This document shows, piece by piece, positions 31,388 to 40,511 of a stretch of 64,000 nt of DNA. The translations under genes and the position numbers were made by a program. The notes beneath the pieces are model-generated. The model was not told the DNA's origin. It was given only the letters and a program-made list of their open reading frames with translations, and searched no databases. Origin of the DNA: Verrucomicrobiota bacterium. Lineage in GTDB: Bacteria > Verrucomicrobiota > Verrucomicrobiia > Methylacidiphilales > UBA1321. Location of the stretch: contig JABDGH010000007.1 in the NCBI GenBank assembly GCA_013286145.1, forward strand, positions 1 to 64,000. Reading direction: 5' to 3'. The first letter of the stretch is position 1. The number at the start of each line of letters is the position of its first letter.

Positions 31388-33271
31388 TCATTTGGGGGCA
31401 ACTTTTTGCTGTGCCCTGAGTAGATTTTTTTGCGCGTTGAGATCGTTAGGATTGGATCTTAAGACTTCCTGAAATTGAGAAATCGCCTCGTCCACTTCCC
31501 CTTTTTGAAAAAATATATTGCCGAGATTGTTACGGGCGTCGGCATTATTTGAGTCGATTGCCAGGGCTTTTTGAAACTCGGACATCGCCTCGTCCATTTG
31601 CCCTTTTTGCGCAAAAAGAGTGCCGAGGTTGCTGTGAGTCTCAGCCAAATTAGGATCGATTTCCAGGGCTTTTTGAAACTGGGTTATCGCCTCGTCCACT
31701 TGTCCTTTTTGTGCAAGGGCAATGCCGAGATTATTGTAAAATCGGGCAATGTGAGGATTGATATCCAGAGCCTTTTGAAACTGAATCACCGCCTCATCCA
31801 CCTGCCTTTTCTGCATAAAAGCCAAGCCAAGGTTACTGTGGACTTCGGCAATATCCGGGCGAATTTCCAATGCTTTTTGGTAATGGGTTATTGCTTCATC
31901 CACCTGGCCCTTTTGCATAAGAGCCAAACCAAAACCATGATGGGCTGTCTCGGAAAGAGGACTGACTTGCAGCGTGTCAGTCCACAGAACGAAGTCGTTG
32001 GCGAAAACAGCTTCGCGGGTCACGGTGAGAAAAGTCAAAGGCAGGAGCGCAACGAAGCAGGGTATGACCGCGACTAAAAATACTCGTTGCGATTTTAAGG
32101 TCATGAGGAGCAGGGCCAGTAATTGCATCGTCACTCCCGCCAGAGGCATATAATAAAAGCGGTCGGCCAGCGGATGGTAGAGCGGGATGAAATTGGAAAC
32201 CGTCGTCAATCCCAGCCAGAAGGTCGCAACTCCCAGCGCACCGATTCGACTCTTCCACGCCAGCCACCCTTGCAGCAAAATCACCACGGCAAGAATCGTC
32301 AACGCAACGGAGGTCGAAATTCCGCTCGCATTTTCCAGCGTGTAATCGACCGAGAATTGTGTCGGCCAAAATAATTTGCCCATCATAAAAACCCACAACC
32401 GGGGCTGGATCAGGAAGACCTGCGAAAACGATCCGCCCAGGTAGCTCAAGGGTTCCTGGCCGGGAGGAGCCATAACGAATCGCGCCGCCAAAAAGGCTAC
32501 CGTCACTGCCAGTGCGGAACCCAAAAACAGAAGCCACGGCAACTTCGTTTCTTTGCGTCGAAATAAAAACCAGTAGGCAGTAAGCAGCAGCGCCGTCGTA
32601 ACGCCTGATTCTTTCGAGGTCACCGCGGCGAACGCACAAAAAACACCTAAGCTTCCCATCCGTATCGCGGATTGAAAATGCTCCGGGCGAAAGGCGGTCG
32701 CCGCGAGCAACGCCAGCAGCGTGAAGAAGGTCACCAGCAGACTCGAACTGAAACTAATCTCGGCGACAGACTCCACCGCGATCGGGTGCAGGGCGAAAAT
32801 CAGAGTAACCGCCGCCATCGCGAGTTGGACTTTCAAAACATCGCTTTTGCCCAGGCCCGTTAGCTCCGTTGCAATTAAACGGCGTAACAACACAAACAAA
32901 AGCGCGACGTTTGCCGCGTGGAGCAGATTGCTGCTCAAGTGATACCCGAATGGCTCCTTGCCCCAGATCGCGGCGTTGAGCATGAGATAAAGCATCTGCC
33001 CAGGACGAGCCCCGAGAGTGAGATTCATGCCCAATACTTTTAACGAGAGAACGTCAGGCAGGTTGGAGAGAGACGTGATAAAGCCTTCATCGATTATTTC
33101 TATGTTTGCGTCATAAACAAACCCCGATCCAAGCGATGGCCAGTAAACCAAAAATGTCACCGCAGCCAGCAGAAGCGGTATCCAAGCCCTCAAAAGCAGC
33201 ACTTGAAAATTGAGCGCACGCGATGAGACGCTATGCTCGATCTCCTTCGTTTTTCTGGATCGTTTAGCCAT
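31388..33271 (-). CDS. Membrane-TPR protein, paralogue B (5 TPRs)
   Basis: 627 residues, closely similar to paralogue A over the membrane half (FVYDANIEIIDEGFITSLSN, LHPIAVESVAEISFSSSLLV, YWFLFRRKETKLPW) and starting MAKRSRKTKEIEHSVSSRA. The tail has five TPR units (NLGLAFMQKRQVDEAVIQFQ and so on) and ends LLRAQQKVAPK. The 77-bp gap to paralogue A is almost entirely the leader box of A, so the duplicated unit is leader plus gene. The role is as uncertain as for A. Confidence 0.85.
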   Translation of the reverse strand: MAKRSRKTKEIEHSVSSRALNFQVLLLRAWIPLLLAAVTFLVYWPSLGSGFVYDANIEIIDEGFITSLSNLPDVLSLKVLGMNLTLGARPGQMLYLMLNAAIWGKEPFGYHLSSNLLHAANVALLFVLLRRLIATELTGLGKSDVLKVQLAMAAVTLIFALHPIAVESVAEISFSSSLLVTFFTLLALLAATAFRPEHFQSAIRMGSLGVFCAFAAVTSKESGVTTALLLTAYWFLFRRKETKLPWLLFLGSALAVTVAFLAARFVMAPPGQEPLSYLGGSFSQVFLIQPRLWVFMMGKLFWPTQFSVDYTLENASGISTSVALTILAVVILLQGWLAWKSRIGALGVATFWLGLTTVSNFIPLYHPLADRFYYMPLAGVTMQLLALLLMTLKSQRVFLVAVIPCFVALLPLTFLTVTREAVFANDFVLWTDTLQVSPLSETAHHGFGLALMQKGQVDEAITHYQKALEIRPDIAEVHSNLGLAFMQKRQVDEAVIQFQKALDINPHIARFYNNLGIALAQKGQVDEAITQFQKALEIDPNLAETHSNLGTLFAQKGQMDEAMSEFQKALAIDSNNADARNNLGNIFFQKGEVDEAISQFQEVLRSNPNDLNAQKNLLRAQQKVAPK

Positions 33272-33285
33272 GCCTCTTGGTTGCC

Positions 33286-33320
33286 AGAATGAACACTTTT
33301 GAGTTTCCTAGAAGCAGATT
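33286..33320 (-). promoter_or_regulatory. Conserved leader box upstream of paralogue B
   Basis: Same 35-nt box, in coding sense AATCTGCTTCTAGGAAACTC then AAAAGTGTTCATTCT, 14 nt before the ATG. After it comes AACCAAGAGG, shared with paralogue D. Confidence 0.65.
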
Positions 33321-33342
33321 TCGTCCGGTCTTGAAAAGCCAT

Positions 33343-35244
33343 TCATTTATGGGCTCCATGAGCTATTATAGCCTGCACGTTGGGCAGATTATTTTTCGCA
33401 TCCTGATTGTCGGGATCCAGTTGTAAGACTGCCTGGAACTCAACCAGCGCCTTTTCCATCTCTCCTTTGCCAAAAAAAACGAGGCCGAGATCGTAGTGAG
33501 CCAAAGTCAGGTTGGGATTAATTTCCAGGGCTTTTTGGTATTGGGCTGATGCATCGTCCAATTGTCCTTTATTGAAATAAATATTGCCAAGATTGACATG
33601 CGCCTCGATATGGCCGGGATTAATTTCCAGTGTCTTTATGTACTGGGACATCGCCTCGTCCACCTGCCCTTTCTGAAAAAGAGCAATCCCGAGATTATAG
33701 TGAGGAGTGGCCATTTTCGGAGCTATCTTCAAGGCTTGTTGATATTGAGAAATCGCTTCGTCCACCCGCCCTTTTTGAAAAAGGGCAAGACCAAGGTTGT
33801 TGCGAGCGTCAGCCATGTCGGGATTGATTTTCAGGGCTTTTTGAAACTGATCCATCGCTTCGTCGATCTGCGCTTTTTCGGCAAAGTAAGCGCCAAGATT
33901 GTAGTGGCCTATTGAGGAGAGAGGACTGACTTGCAGCGTCTCTGTCCATAGAGAAAAATCGCTGAAAAAGACATCTTCGCGAGCCAGGGTAAGAAGAGTT
34001 AAGGGCGGGAGCGCGCAAAGGAAGAGTATCATCGCCATCCAAAATCCCCGGCTCGATTGTAATGTCATGAGAAGCAACGCCAGGAGTTGCATCACCACCC
34101 CCGCCAGCGGCAAATAATAAAAGCGATCAGCCACGGGACAATAGAGCGGGACGAAATTGGAAACGGGCGCAAGTCCCAACCAATAGATAACCACGCCCAG
34201 AGCGCCTATCCGACTTTTGCAAGCCAGCCACACTTGCAGCAAAATCACCGCGACAAGAATCGCCAGTGAAAGAGGCAGTGAGAATCCAATCGAATCAAGT
34301 GGCGTATAATCAGCTGAGAGTTGCGTCGGCCAAAATAATTTACCCATCATGAAAACCCATAAACGAGGCTGGGTCAAAAAGACCTGGGGAAACGATCCGC
34401 CAAGATAACTCAATGGGGCCTGATCGGGCGGAGCAGGCGGAGCCAAAAGAAATCGAGCCGCCAAAAAGACTGCCGTCACTATCCCTGTGGCACCTAAAAA
34501 TAAAAACCACGGCAATTTCGCTTCCCGACGGCGAAATAAAAACCAGTAAGCAAGGAGTAGCGTCACCGTCATAACGCCCGATTCCTTGCAAGTCACCGAG
34601 GCAAAAGCGCAAAGCGTGCCGACACCTCCGATCATCATCGCGGATCGAAAATTCTCCGGACGAAAGTAGGTCGCCGCCAGTAGCGCCAGCAGCGTGAAGA
34701 ATGTCACCAGGAGGCTCGAGCTGTAACTTACCTCGGCGACCGATTCCACCGCGACGGGATGCAGGGCGAAAATTAAAACGACAACCGCCATCACGAGTTG
34801 AACCTTCAAAATGCCATTTCTGGTCAGTCCTGTTATTTCGGTTGCGATCAAGCGGCGTAACAATGCGAACAACAGCACGACATTCGACGCATGGAGAAGA
34901 TTGCTGCTCAAGTGATATCCGAATGGTTCTTTGCCCCAAATCGCCGCGTTAAGCATCAGGTAAAGCATCTGTCCCGGACGAGTTCCGAGCATCAGATTCA
35001 TGCCCAGCACTTTTAGCGAAAGAACGGCGGGCAGGTTGGAAAGGGAAGTGATGAATCCTTCATGGAGAATTTCCCTGCGCGCGTCGTAAACAAAATCGGA
35101 TTTGAGCGAAGGCCAGTAAACTAAAGAAGCGACCACTGCCAGCAGCAGGGCCATCCAGACACTCAACGGCGGAGCCTTGAAGCTGGACGCAGAGGGCAGA
35201 GTCTTGTTATCGAGCAACCTCTTTTTTCCGGATCGTTTTGCCAT
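33343..35244 (-). CDS. Membrane-TPR protein, paralogue C (5 TPRs)
   Basis: 633 residues beginning MAKRSGKKRLLDNKTLPSAS. The membrane half matches the other paralogues (FVYDARREILHEGFITSLSN, LHPVAVESVAEVSYSSSLLV) but has an insert, APPAPPDQAPLSYLGG, in one loop. The tail has five TPR units, more diverged than in A and B (for example NLGAYFAEKAQIDEAMDQFQ), and ends in IAHGAHK. Its own leader lies at 35260-35294. The TPR tail differs enough from B that partner choice may differ. Confidence 0.85.
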   Translation of the reverse strand: MAKRSGKKRLLDNKTLPSASSFKAPPLSVWMALLLAVVASLVYWPSLKSDFVYDARREILHEGFITSLSNLPAVLSLKVLGMNLMLGTRPGQMLYLMLNAAIWGKEPFGYHLSSNLLHASNVVLLFALLRRLIATEITGLTRNGILKVQLVMAVVVLIFALHPVAVESVAEVSYSSSLLVTFFTLLALLAATYFRPENFRSAMMIGGVGTLCAFASVTCKESGVMTVTLLLAYWFLFRRREAKLPWFLFLGATGIVTAVFLAARFLLAPPAPPDQAPLSYLGGSFPQVFLTQPRLWVFMMGKLFWPTQLSADYTPLDSIGFSLPLSLAILVAVILLQVWLACKSRIGALGVVIYWLGLAPVSNFVPLYCPVADRFYYLPLAGVVMQLLALLLMTLQSSRGFWMAMILFLCALPPLTLLTLAREDVFFSDFSLWTETLQVSPLSSIGHYNLGAYFAEKAQIDEAMDQFQKALKINPDMADARNNLGLALFQKGRVDEAISQYQQALKIAPKMATPHYNLGIALFQKGQVDEAMSQYIKTLEINPGHIEAHVNLGNIYFNKGQLDDASAQYQKALEINPNLTLAHYDLGLVFFGKGEMEKALVEFQAVLQLDPDNQDAKNNLPNVQAIIAHGAHK

Positions 35245-35259
35245 GCGGTCTTGATCCCT

Positions 35260-35294
35260 AGGATGAACACTTTTGAGCTTCCTAGAAGTAGATT
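35260..35294 (-). promoter_or_regulatory. Conserved leader box upstream of paralogue C
   Basis: In coding sense AATCTACTTCTAGGAAGCTC then AAAAGTGTTCATCCT, 15 nt before the ATG. Nearly identical to the box of paralogue A. Confidence 0.65.
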
Positions 35295-35341
35295 TTACCG
35301 GGATGACACCCTCGCCTCGCCCGCAAAGAATCCGGGCAGGA

Positions 35342-36886
35342 TTATTTTGGGAGTTGCCTGGCTAGGTCAGGCCTCAGTCGCTCGACTTCCTGAAACTCCT
35401 TCATCCCCTTCTCCACCTCTCCTTTTGTCATAAGAACATAACCGAGGTTATTATGGGCCTCGGCATAATCGGGATTAATTTTCAGGGCCTTGCGGTACTC
35501 GGCAATCGCCTCGTCCAACTTCCCTTGTTTATCCAAAGTGTTACCAAGATTGTAGTGAGCTATCGGGGAGAAAGGACTGACCTGAACCGTGTCGGTCCAA
35601 AGCGAAAATTCGTTGGCGAAAACTGCTTCACGAGTCAGGGTGAGAAAGATGAGAGGCAGAATTACACCCAGCAAAGGCGCCACCCCCATCCAATATCCCC
35701 AGCGGGAATTCAATGTCATGAGGAATAAGGCCAGCAGTTGCATCGCAACCCCCACCATGGGCAAATAATAAAAACGATCCGCGACGGGACAGTAAAGTGG
35801 AACGAGATTGGAAACGGTCGCCAACCCCAGCCAATAAACGGCGACTCCAAGCGCTCCCAGTCGGCTTTTCCAAGACAGCCAACCCTGCAGCGAAAACACC
35901 ACGGTCAAAATTATCAGCGAGAAGAGCGTCGAAAGCCCCTTCATGTCCTCTTGCGCATAATCAGCCGAGAGATGCACAGGCCAAAGTAATTGGCCCATCA
36001 TGAAAACCCATAAACAAGGTTGGATCAAAAAGACATTCGAGAACGATCCGCCAAGATAACCCAAAGGGTCGCCGCCGGAGGGAGCCATGCTGAATCGAGC
36101 GGCCAGAAAGGCTGCGGTCACCATCATGGCGACACCCAAAAATAAAAACCAGGGCAACTTTGCCTCCTGACGGCGAAACAAGAACCAGTAAACCCCGAGG
36201 AGAAACGGCGTGGCAATTCCTGATTCCTTGCACGTTACCGAGGCGAAGACGCAAACCGTGCCGACGCCCCCCATTATCATCGTCATTCTAAAATTCTCCG
36301 GACGAAAAGCCATCGCCGCGAGCAACGCCAGCAAAGTAAAGAGCGTCACCAGAAGGCTCGAGCTGTAACTCACCTCGGATACGGATTCCACCGCGATGGG
36401 ATGCAGGGCAAAAAGTAGCGTGACCGCCGCCAGCGCCAATTGAATTTTTAAAGTGTGACTTTTGTACAAACCCGCCATTTCCGTGGCGATCAGACGATTG
36501 AGAACCACATACATCAGCGCGACATTCGCCGCATGGAGCAAGTTGCTGCACAAGTGATAGCCGAGCGCGTGTTTGCCACTAACAGCGGCGATAAGCATCA
36601 GGTAGAGCAACTGCCCCGGACGAGCACCAAGCATCAGCTTCATGCCCAATACTTTCAACGTAAGAACAGCGGGAAGATTGGAAAGAGAAGTGACAAAGCC
36701 TTCCCTGATAATTTCGATATGTGCGTCGTAAACCAGATCGGATTTGAGCGAGGGCCAGTAGATTAAAAAAGTCACCACGGCCAGCAGGAGGGACACCCAG
36801 ACATTCAAAAACGGTATTTGAAAGCTGGGCGCAGGCGACGGAATGTTGTTATCCAACGCCTTCTTTTTTTTAGATCGTTTAGCCAT
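35342..36886 (-). CDS. Membrane-TPR protein, paralogue D (2 TPRs, short tail)
   Basis: 514 residues beginning MAKRSKKKKALDNNIPSPAP. The membrane half is complete (LVYDAHIEIIREGFVTSLSN, LHPIAVESVSEVSYSSSLLV, YWFLFRRQEAKLPW), but the tail has only two TPR units (NLGNTLDKQGKLDEAIAEYR and NNLGYVLMTKGEVEKGMKEF) before ending at ARQLPK. This is the array member nearest the release-factor/CDF pair and probably the first to be transcribed. Only the final part of the leader box (TTCATCCT, 15 nt before the ATG) survives; the rest has been replaced by the upstream gene's 3' flank. Confidence 0.85.
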   Translation of the reverse strand: MAKRSKKKKALDNNIPSPAPSFQIPFLNVWVSLLLAVVTFLIYWPSLKSDLVYDAHIEIIREGFVTSLSNLPAVLTLKVLGMKLMLGARPGQLLYLMLIAAVSGKHALGYHLCSNLLHAANVALMYVVLNRLIATEMAGLYKSHTLKIQLALAAVTLLFALHPIAVESVSEVSYSSSLLVTLFTLLALLAAMAFRPENFRMTMIMGGVGTVCVFASVTCKESGIATPFLLGVYWFLFRRQEAKLPWFLFLGVAMMVTAAFLAARFSMAPSGGDPLGYLGGSFSNVFLIQPCLWVFMMGQLLWPVHLSADYAQEDMKGLSTLFSLIILTVVFSLQGWLSWKSRLGALGVAVYWLGLATVSNLVPLYCPVADRFYYLPMVGVAMQLLALFLMTLNSRWGYWMGVAPLLGVILPLIFLTLTREAVFANEFSLWTDTVQVSPFSPIAHYNLGNTLDKQGKLDEAIAEYRKALKINPDYAEAHNNLGYVLMTKGEVEKGMKEFQEVERLRPDLARQLPK

Positions 36887-36919
36887 GTGCCCTTGGTTGT
36901 CAGGATGAATTTTTTCCGC

Positions 36920-37321
36920 TCAATCTTCGGCAGCTACATCGCGTCGCGTACTTTTCTTTTTTGCGCGCACACGCTTCAGGTCTCGCAGGCGCGCCTTGAG
37001 CCAGCCCGGGCGGGGCGCGTTTCGTCTCCGTTTTAATTCCCGCGCCGCACGACGTTGCTGCGCCTCATCATCACAAGCGCGTTGTAATTGCGTCGCCAAT
37101 AATTTCCATGCCGCGAGCCGATTCGACGACTGCGTGCGATGTTCCTGCATTTTTATGAGGATATTTCGCGGGGCGTAACGCAATTGCACACAGGTCGCCA
37201 CCTTGTTCACGTTCTGCCCGCCCGCTCCGCCAGAATGGATGAATGTCTCCTCCACCCGCGTCGGATCGCAACCCAGCGCGACAAGATGTGCGCGAATGTA
37301 ATCAGGAGGAAATGCGCTCAT
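36920..37321 (-). CDS. Release-factor-domain protein with GGQ motif (ArfB/C12orf65-like)
   Basis: 133 residues. The catalytic loop of class I release factors is intact: HSGGAGGQNVNKVATCVQLR, with GGQ at about residues 33-35, followed by the RF-type EHRTQSSNRLAAWKLLATQL. Codon-recognition domains are absent. The C-terminus is basic (RRRNAPRPGWLKARLRDLKR), as in rescue factors that enter the mRNA channel of stalled ribosomes. Rescue of stalled ribosomes is the likely role. Its ATG overlaps the stop of the upstream CDF gene by four bases. Confidence 0.85.
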   Translation of the reverse strand: MSAFPPDYIRAHLVALGCDPTRVEETFIHSGGAGGQNVNKVATCVQLRYAPRNILIKMQEHRTQSSNRLAAWKLLATQLQRACDDEAQQRRAARELKRRRNAPRPGWLKARLRDLKRVRAKKKSTRRDVAAED

Positions 37322-38283
37322 GTCGTCCCGCCAATCCGGGGCCGATGAGGACGCAAATCTCTCGTTGGGTCGTACGGCTCCACATGCACCATCACATCGA
37401 GCACCTGCGGCAGGTCATGCTGAATTTTATCTTTTATTTCATGCGCCAGTCGATGCCCCTCCTGCACGGAAATATCCGGATCGACCTCCGCATGTAAATC
37501 GACCATGAGCCGCATACCCAGTTTGCGCACCCAGACTTTGTCGATGCCTTTGATCCCCGGGCAACCACGGCTGATCTCACATATATATGCCATCAGCTCG
37601 GGATCGACCGAGCCTTCCATCAGTTCGTGGAGCGGAGAACTCAGCAGCCAAAGTCCGGTGCCGACCAGCCACAAACTCGCAAGCATCGCCGCCCAGCTAT
37701 CGGCATGGCTCCACGACGGCCCGCCCACCCACGCGATGATGATGCCCGCAAGCGCGGCAACGGAAGTCACCACATCGCTGCGTTGATGCCACGCATCGGC
37801 AATCACGGCCAGGCTCCCGATTTGTTTTCCCCGTGTGCGCATCCAGTGAAACATCCATTCCTTCACCAGGATCACCGGGACGAGGACGAGCAAGGTCAGT
37901 GGATTGGGCGAACGGCGTGACACGCCCAGCGAGATCATGGCGTGCCAGAAAATCAAACCGCCCACAAGCACGAGCACCAGCGCCGTGATCGCCGAGGCCA
38001 GTGTCTCCGCCCGGCCATGCCCGGCAGGATGCACTTTGTCCGCAGGCTCGGCGGCGATCCTCAAGCCGTAGAGGGTGACGCAGGAACCCATGACATCGGA
38101 AAACGATTCGCAGGCATCTGCAACCAGCGCGTAGGAATGACCCAGCAGCCCCGCCGCGAGTTTCGCGCCACCCAGCGCGCTATTGATCAGAATCCCCCGC
38201 AATGCCGAACCTTGTCCCGTGCGCAGGCTGCGCTCCGGGTTCATGCGCGCAGCCTCGAGCGCCTCGGAACTTGAAGTTGGCAT
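37318..38283 (-). CDS. Cation diffusion facilitator (metal/H+ antiporter)
   Basis: About 321 residues from the ATG at 38283; a TTG at 38304 would add seven. Six membrane spans are expected and the transport-site residues are visible in HSYALVADACESFSDVMGSC (span 2) and VIADAWHQRSDVVTSVAALA (span 5, HxxxD). The C-terminal cytoplasmic domain has the ferredoxin-like fold with LGMRLMVDLHAEVDPDISVQ and ends near MVHVEPYDP. CDF proteins export zinc, iron or manganese; the exact ion is not clear. Translationally coupled to the release-factor-like gene. Confidence 0.92.
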   Translation of the reverse strand: MPTSSSEALEAARMNPERSLRTGQGSALRGILINSALGGAKLAAGLLGHSYALVADACESFSDVMGSCVTLYGLRIAAEPADKVHPAGHGRAETLASAITALVLVLVGGLIFWHAMISLGVSRRSPNPLTLLVLVPVILVKEWMFHWMRTRGKQIGSLAVIADAWHQRSDVVTSVAALAGIIIAWVGGPSWSHADSWAAMLASLWLVGTGLWLLSSPLHELMEGSVDPELMAYICEISRGCPGIKGIDKVWVRKLGMRLMVDLHAEVDPDISVQEGHRLAHEIKDKIQHDLPQVLDVMVHVEPYDPTRDLRPHRPRIGGTT

Positions 38284-38416
38284 CGCAAAGTATGCGAACC
38301 TCAACCCGAGATTGGCAAGGCTAACACTGCTGGCGGTGTCTTAATTTGGGGAATTATATACCTAATCACCCTGGAAGTGTCAGGAGCTTGGAAGAACTTC
38401 ATTGCTCATCGTACTT

Positions 38417-38435
38417 GATGGGGTGAATACCCCAT
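38417..38435. other. Small hairpin in the CDF upstream region
   Basis: ATGGGGT-GAAT-ACCCCAT, a seven-bp perfect stem in a gap of about 650 bp that otherwise holds one doubtful frame and one repeat. Confidence 0.3.
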
Positions 38436-38507
38436 TGGAGCCATTCAACCATGGGCTAGGTTCGCCAATTGCTGATCCGACTACATTGTGGAAGCCAGCC
38501 AAAACCC

Positions 38508-38675
38508 GTGACCGAAATAGAACGCCTGACAAAAGAACTAGCTGAGGCAAAAGCCAACAATAACCACCTGCAACTTCAGCTTGATAATGTCACTTTGCTT
38601 TATAGGCGAGTGCTGACCGAGGAAGGGAAGCTCCCTAAACCCTCAGAGGGAAGCGACCGTCCGATTTCAAACTGA
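38508..38675 (+). CDS. Doubtful short coiled-coil ORF
   Basis: 55 residues from a GTG at 38508 (open to 38469). TEIERLTKELAEAKANNNHL has heptad spacing, and the whole looks like a short coiled coil, faintly like the end of an IS3-type OrfA. There is no convincing ribosome-binding site and no transposase neighbour. It may be a gene remnant or chance. Confidence 0.25.
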   Translation: MTEIERLTKELAEAKANNNHLQLQLDNVTLLYRRVLTEEGKLPKPSEGSDRPISN

Positions 38676-38725
38676 TCACTACCAGATTTCCGGTGGGGTC
38701 CTAATTTGATTATTGCTGCCATGGC

Positions 38726-38857
38726 GTCATTCCGAGCGAAGCCGAGCCGAAAAGTGCTGACCAGGCAAGAGAGCTACCCGAGGCGAAATCGAGGAATCGG
38801 TTTGAAAAAATAAATTTGGGGAGCAAATACCGATTCCTCGACTTCGCTCGGAATGAC
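38726..38857. repeat. Palindromic intergenic repeat, GTCATTCCGAGCGAAG type
   Basis: Outer arms GTCATTCCGAGCGAAGCCGAG and the near complement ending at 38857, with a second internal pairing (CGAGGAATCGG against CCGATTCCTCG). The arm is a sequence variant of the other GTCAT... families. Confidence 0.8.
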
Positions 38858-38951
38858 AGTTTCACAGTTTCTGGCAAACTAAGCCGCTCCCCGCCCCTAA
38901 CATTGCCTATTTTGAGGACATGCCCTAGCATGAGATAAATCGGTACTTACC

Positions 38952-39896
38952 ATGCCCCTGACGCGTCGCGATTTTGTCCGTACTCTTTTTGTGGCCTCTC
39001 AAACGGCCGTGGTTGCTCGGCTTATGTCCGGCCAGCTTCATGCGGGCGAACTTCCTGCCGACGCGCTTAACTTCGCCATCATCGGCGACTGGGGGCGACA
39101 CGGACGCCCCGATCAAGTCCAGGTTGCCCAGCAAATGGCCCTCGCCTGTAAAAATGCCAAGGCGGCCTTCGTCATCTCCGTCGGCGATAACTTCTACGAG
39201 AACGGCGTCACCTCGCTCGATGACAAGCAGTGGCAGCAATCTTTTGAGAAAGTATATGACGCGGCCTCACTTCAAGTCCCCTGGTACGTCATCCTTGGCA
39301 ATCACGATTATCGCGGCAACAGCGACGTCCAGCTTGAGTATGGCAAGACCCACCCGCGTTGGATCATGCCCGCTCGGTACTACTCGCAAGTTCATCCGGT
39401 CGATGCCTCGACCCGCATGGAATGTTTCTATATCGATACTTCTCCCATGATCCAGGAGCATCGACACGAGGCCGACATGAGCGCGGTTCTCACGCAGGAT
39501 GTCGATCTCCAGCTTCAATGGCTGGAAAAATCACTGGCTGCCTCGCAAGCCCAGTGGAAATTCGTCATCGGCCATCATCCCATCTATTCATCGGGACTGA
39601 CCCACGGCAACCAGGAAGACATGATCAAGCTGATCCTTCCCATCCTCCAGAAACACAAGGTGCAGGCCTATTTCTGTGGCCACGACCACGATCTCGAACA
39701 CTTGAAAGTCGGTGACCTCAATCTTTTTGTATCGGGTGCGGGATCTGAATATCGTGCGGTCAAGACTCCGTCACAAACCCCGTTCAGTCGCGCCTGCTCG
39801 GGATTTGCCATGGCGTCCGTGCAATCGAAGCAAATGCAAATTCGCATGATCGATAACCTCGGGAAGCTCCTCTACACCACGACCGTATTAGCGTGA
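38952..39896 (+). CDS. Tat-exported metallophosphoesterase (purple-acid-phosphatase-like)
   Basis: 314 residues with a twin-arginine leader, MPLTRRDFVRTLFVASQTAV. The calcineurin-like core is complete: FAIIGDWGRHGRPDQ, VISVGDNFYENGV, PWYVILGNHDYRGN, IGHHPIYSSG and YFCGHDHDLEHL, supplying the metal-binding Asp, Asn and His residues. The GDNFYENGV signature with a Tyr fits the ACP5/tartrate-resistant acid phosphatase type. Probably releases phosphate from organic esters in the periplasm. Its 3' end overlaps the next gene by nine bp, tail to tail. Confidence 0.88.
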   Translation: MPLTRRDFVRTLFVASQTAVVARLMSGQLHAGELPADALNFAIIGDWGRHGRPDQVQVAQQMALACKNAKAAFVISVGDNFYENGVTSLDDKQWQQSFEKVYDAASLQVPWYVILGNHDYRGNSDVQLEYGKTHPRWIMPARYYSQVHPVDASTRMECFYIDTSPMIQEHRHEADMSAVLTQDVDLQLQWLEKSLAASQAQWKFVIGHHPIYSSGLTHGNQEDMIKLILPILQKHKVQAYFCGHDHDLEHLKVGDLNLFVSGAGSEYRAVKTPSQTPFSRACSGFAMASVQSKQMQIRMIDNLGKLLYTTTVLA

Positions 39897-40511
39897 TGGC
39901 GGACTCTGGACGTCACCAAGGCTTGCCGAAAGAACTTCCAGTTCCTTTCGACGCACTTCGAGATTTTTTCGCACAGCAAACTGGTTTAACTGGTAAATCC
40001 CCCAGAAAACCAAAGCGACAAACAGGACGGAAATCAGCAAGTCCATTACCGCCCGATAGCTGAAATGTCCTCCATGCCAAGTTCTATATGACATTGAAAT
40101 GGCTGTGGCCACTATGAACGGCAGTAAATACCACCAGAAGACATTTTTCAGCAGCCAGATTTGGTGATTGATCTGAACCAATGAAGCCTCAATACAACCC
40201 TTGAGCGAATCATTGGAGACCGGGCGTTTTTTTAGCTGAAGTACGCGATCCACCAACATGAATGTCCCAACTCCCATGCATGCAAAAACACTCAGATAGT
40301 CAGTCCAAGCATGATGCTTCCATCCATGATATGCAAAATACAAGGCCAGTAAAAAAGCCAGTCCCACTTCCCGTACATCGCGCCAAAAAATCGTCACCCA
40401 GAACTGTCGTTGATTCCGCCGCACCTCTTTCAGCAGCATCTCTGCGTTGATGGTGACTTGGGCCGAAGTCTTCTGTGACTGCCACGCTTTTTGCAAGTCT
40501 TCAAAGTCCAT
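39888..40511 (-). CDS. Membrane protein paired with ECF sigma factor
   Basis: 207 residues starting MDFEDLQKAWQSQKTSAQVT, the typical opening of proteins encoded behind ECF sigma genes. The N-terminal 50 residues are cytoplasmic. Four hydrophobic spans follow (for example VGLAFLLALYFAYH and LISVLFVALVFWGIYQL). No zinc-binding anti-sigma HxxxCxxC motif is seen. By position it is a candidate regulator or target of the sigma factor, with which it overlaps by 11 bp. Confidence 0.65.
   Translation of the reverse strand: MDFEDLQKAWQSQKTSAQVTINAEMLLKEVRRNQRQFWVTIFWRDVREVGLAFLLALYFAYHGWKHHAWTDYLSVFACMGVGTFMLVDRVLQLKKRPVSNDSLKGCIEASLVQINHQIWLLKNVFWWYLLPFIVATAISMSYRTWHGGHFSYRAVMDLLISVLFVALVFWGIYQLNQFAVRKNLEVRRKELEVLSASLGDVQSPPSR

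Noticed and set aside
38469-38675. Transposase fragment
   Set aside because: The heptad-like stretch is too short and general; no inverted repeats or transposase catalytic motif beside it.
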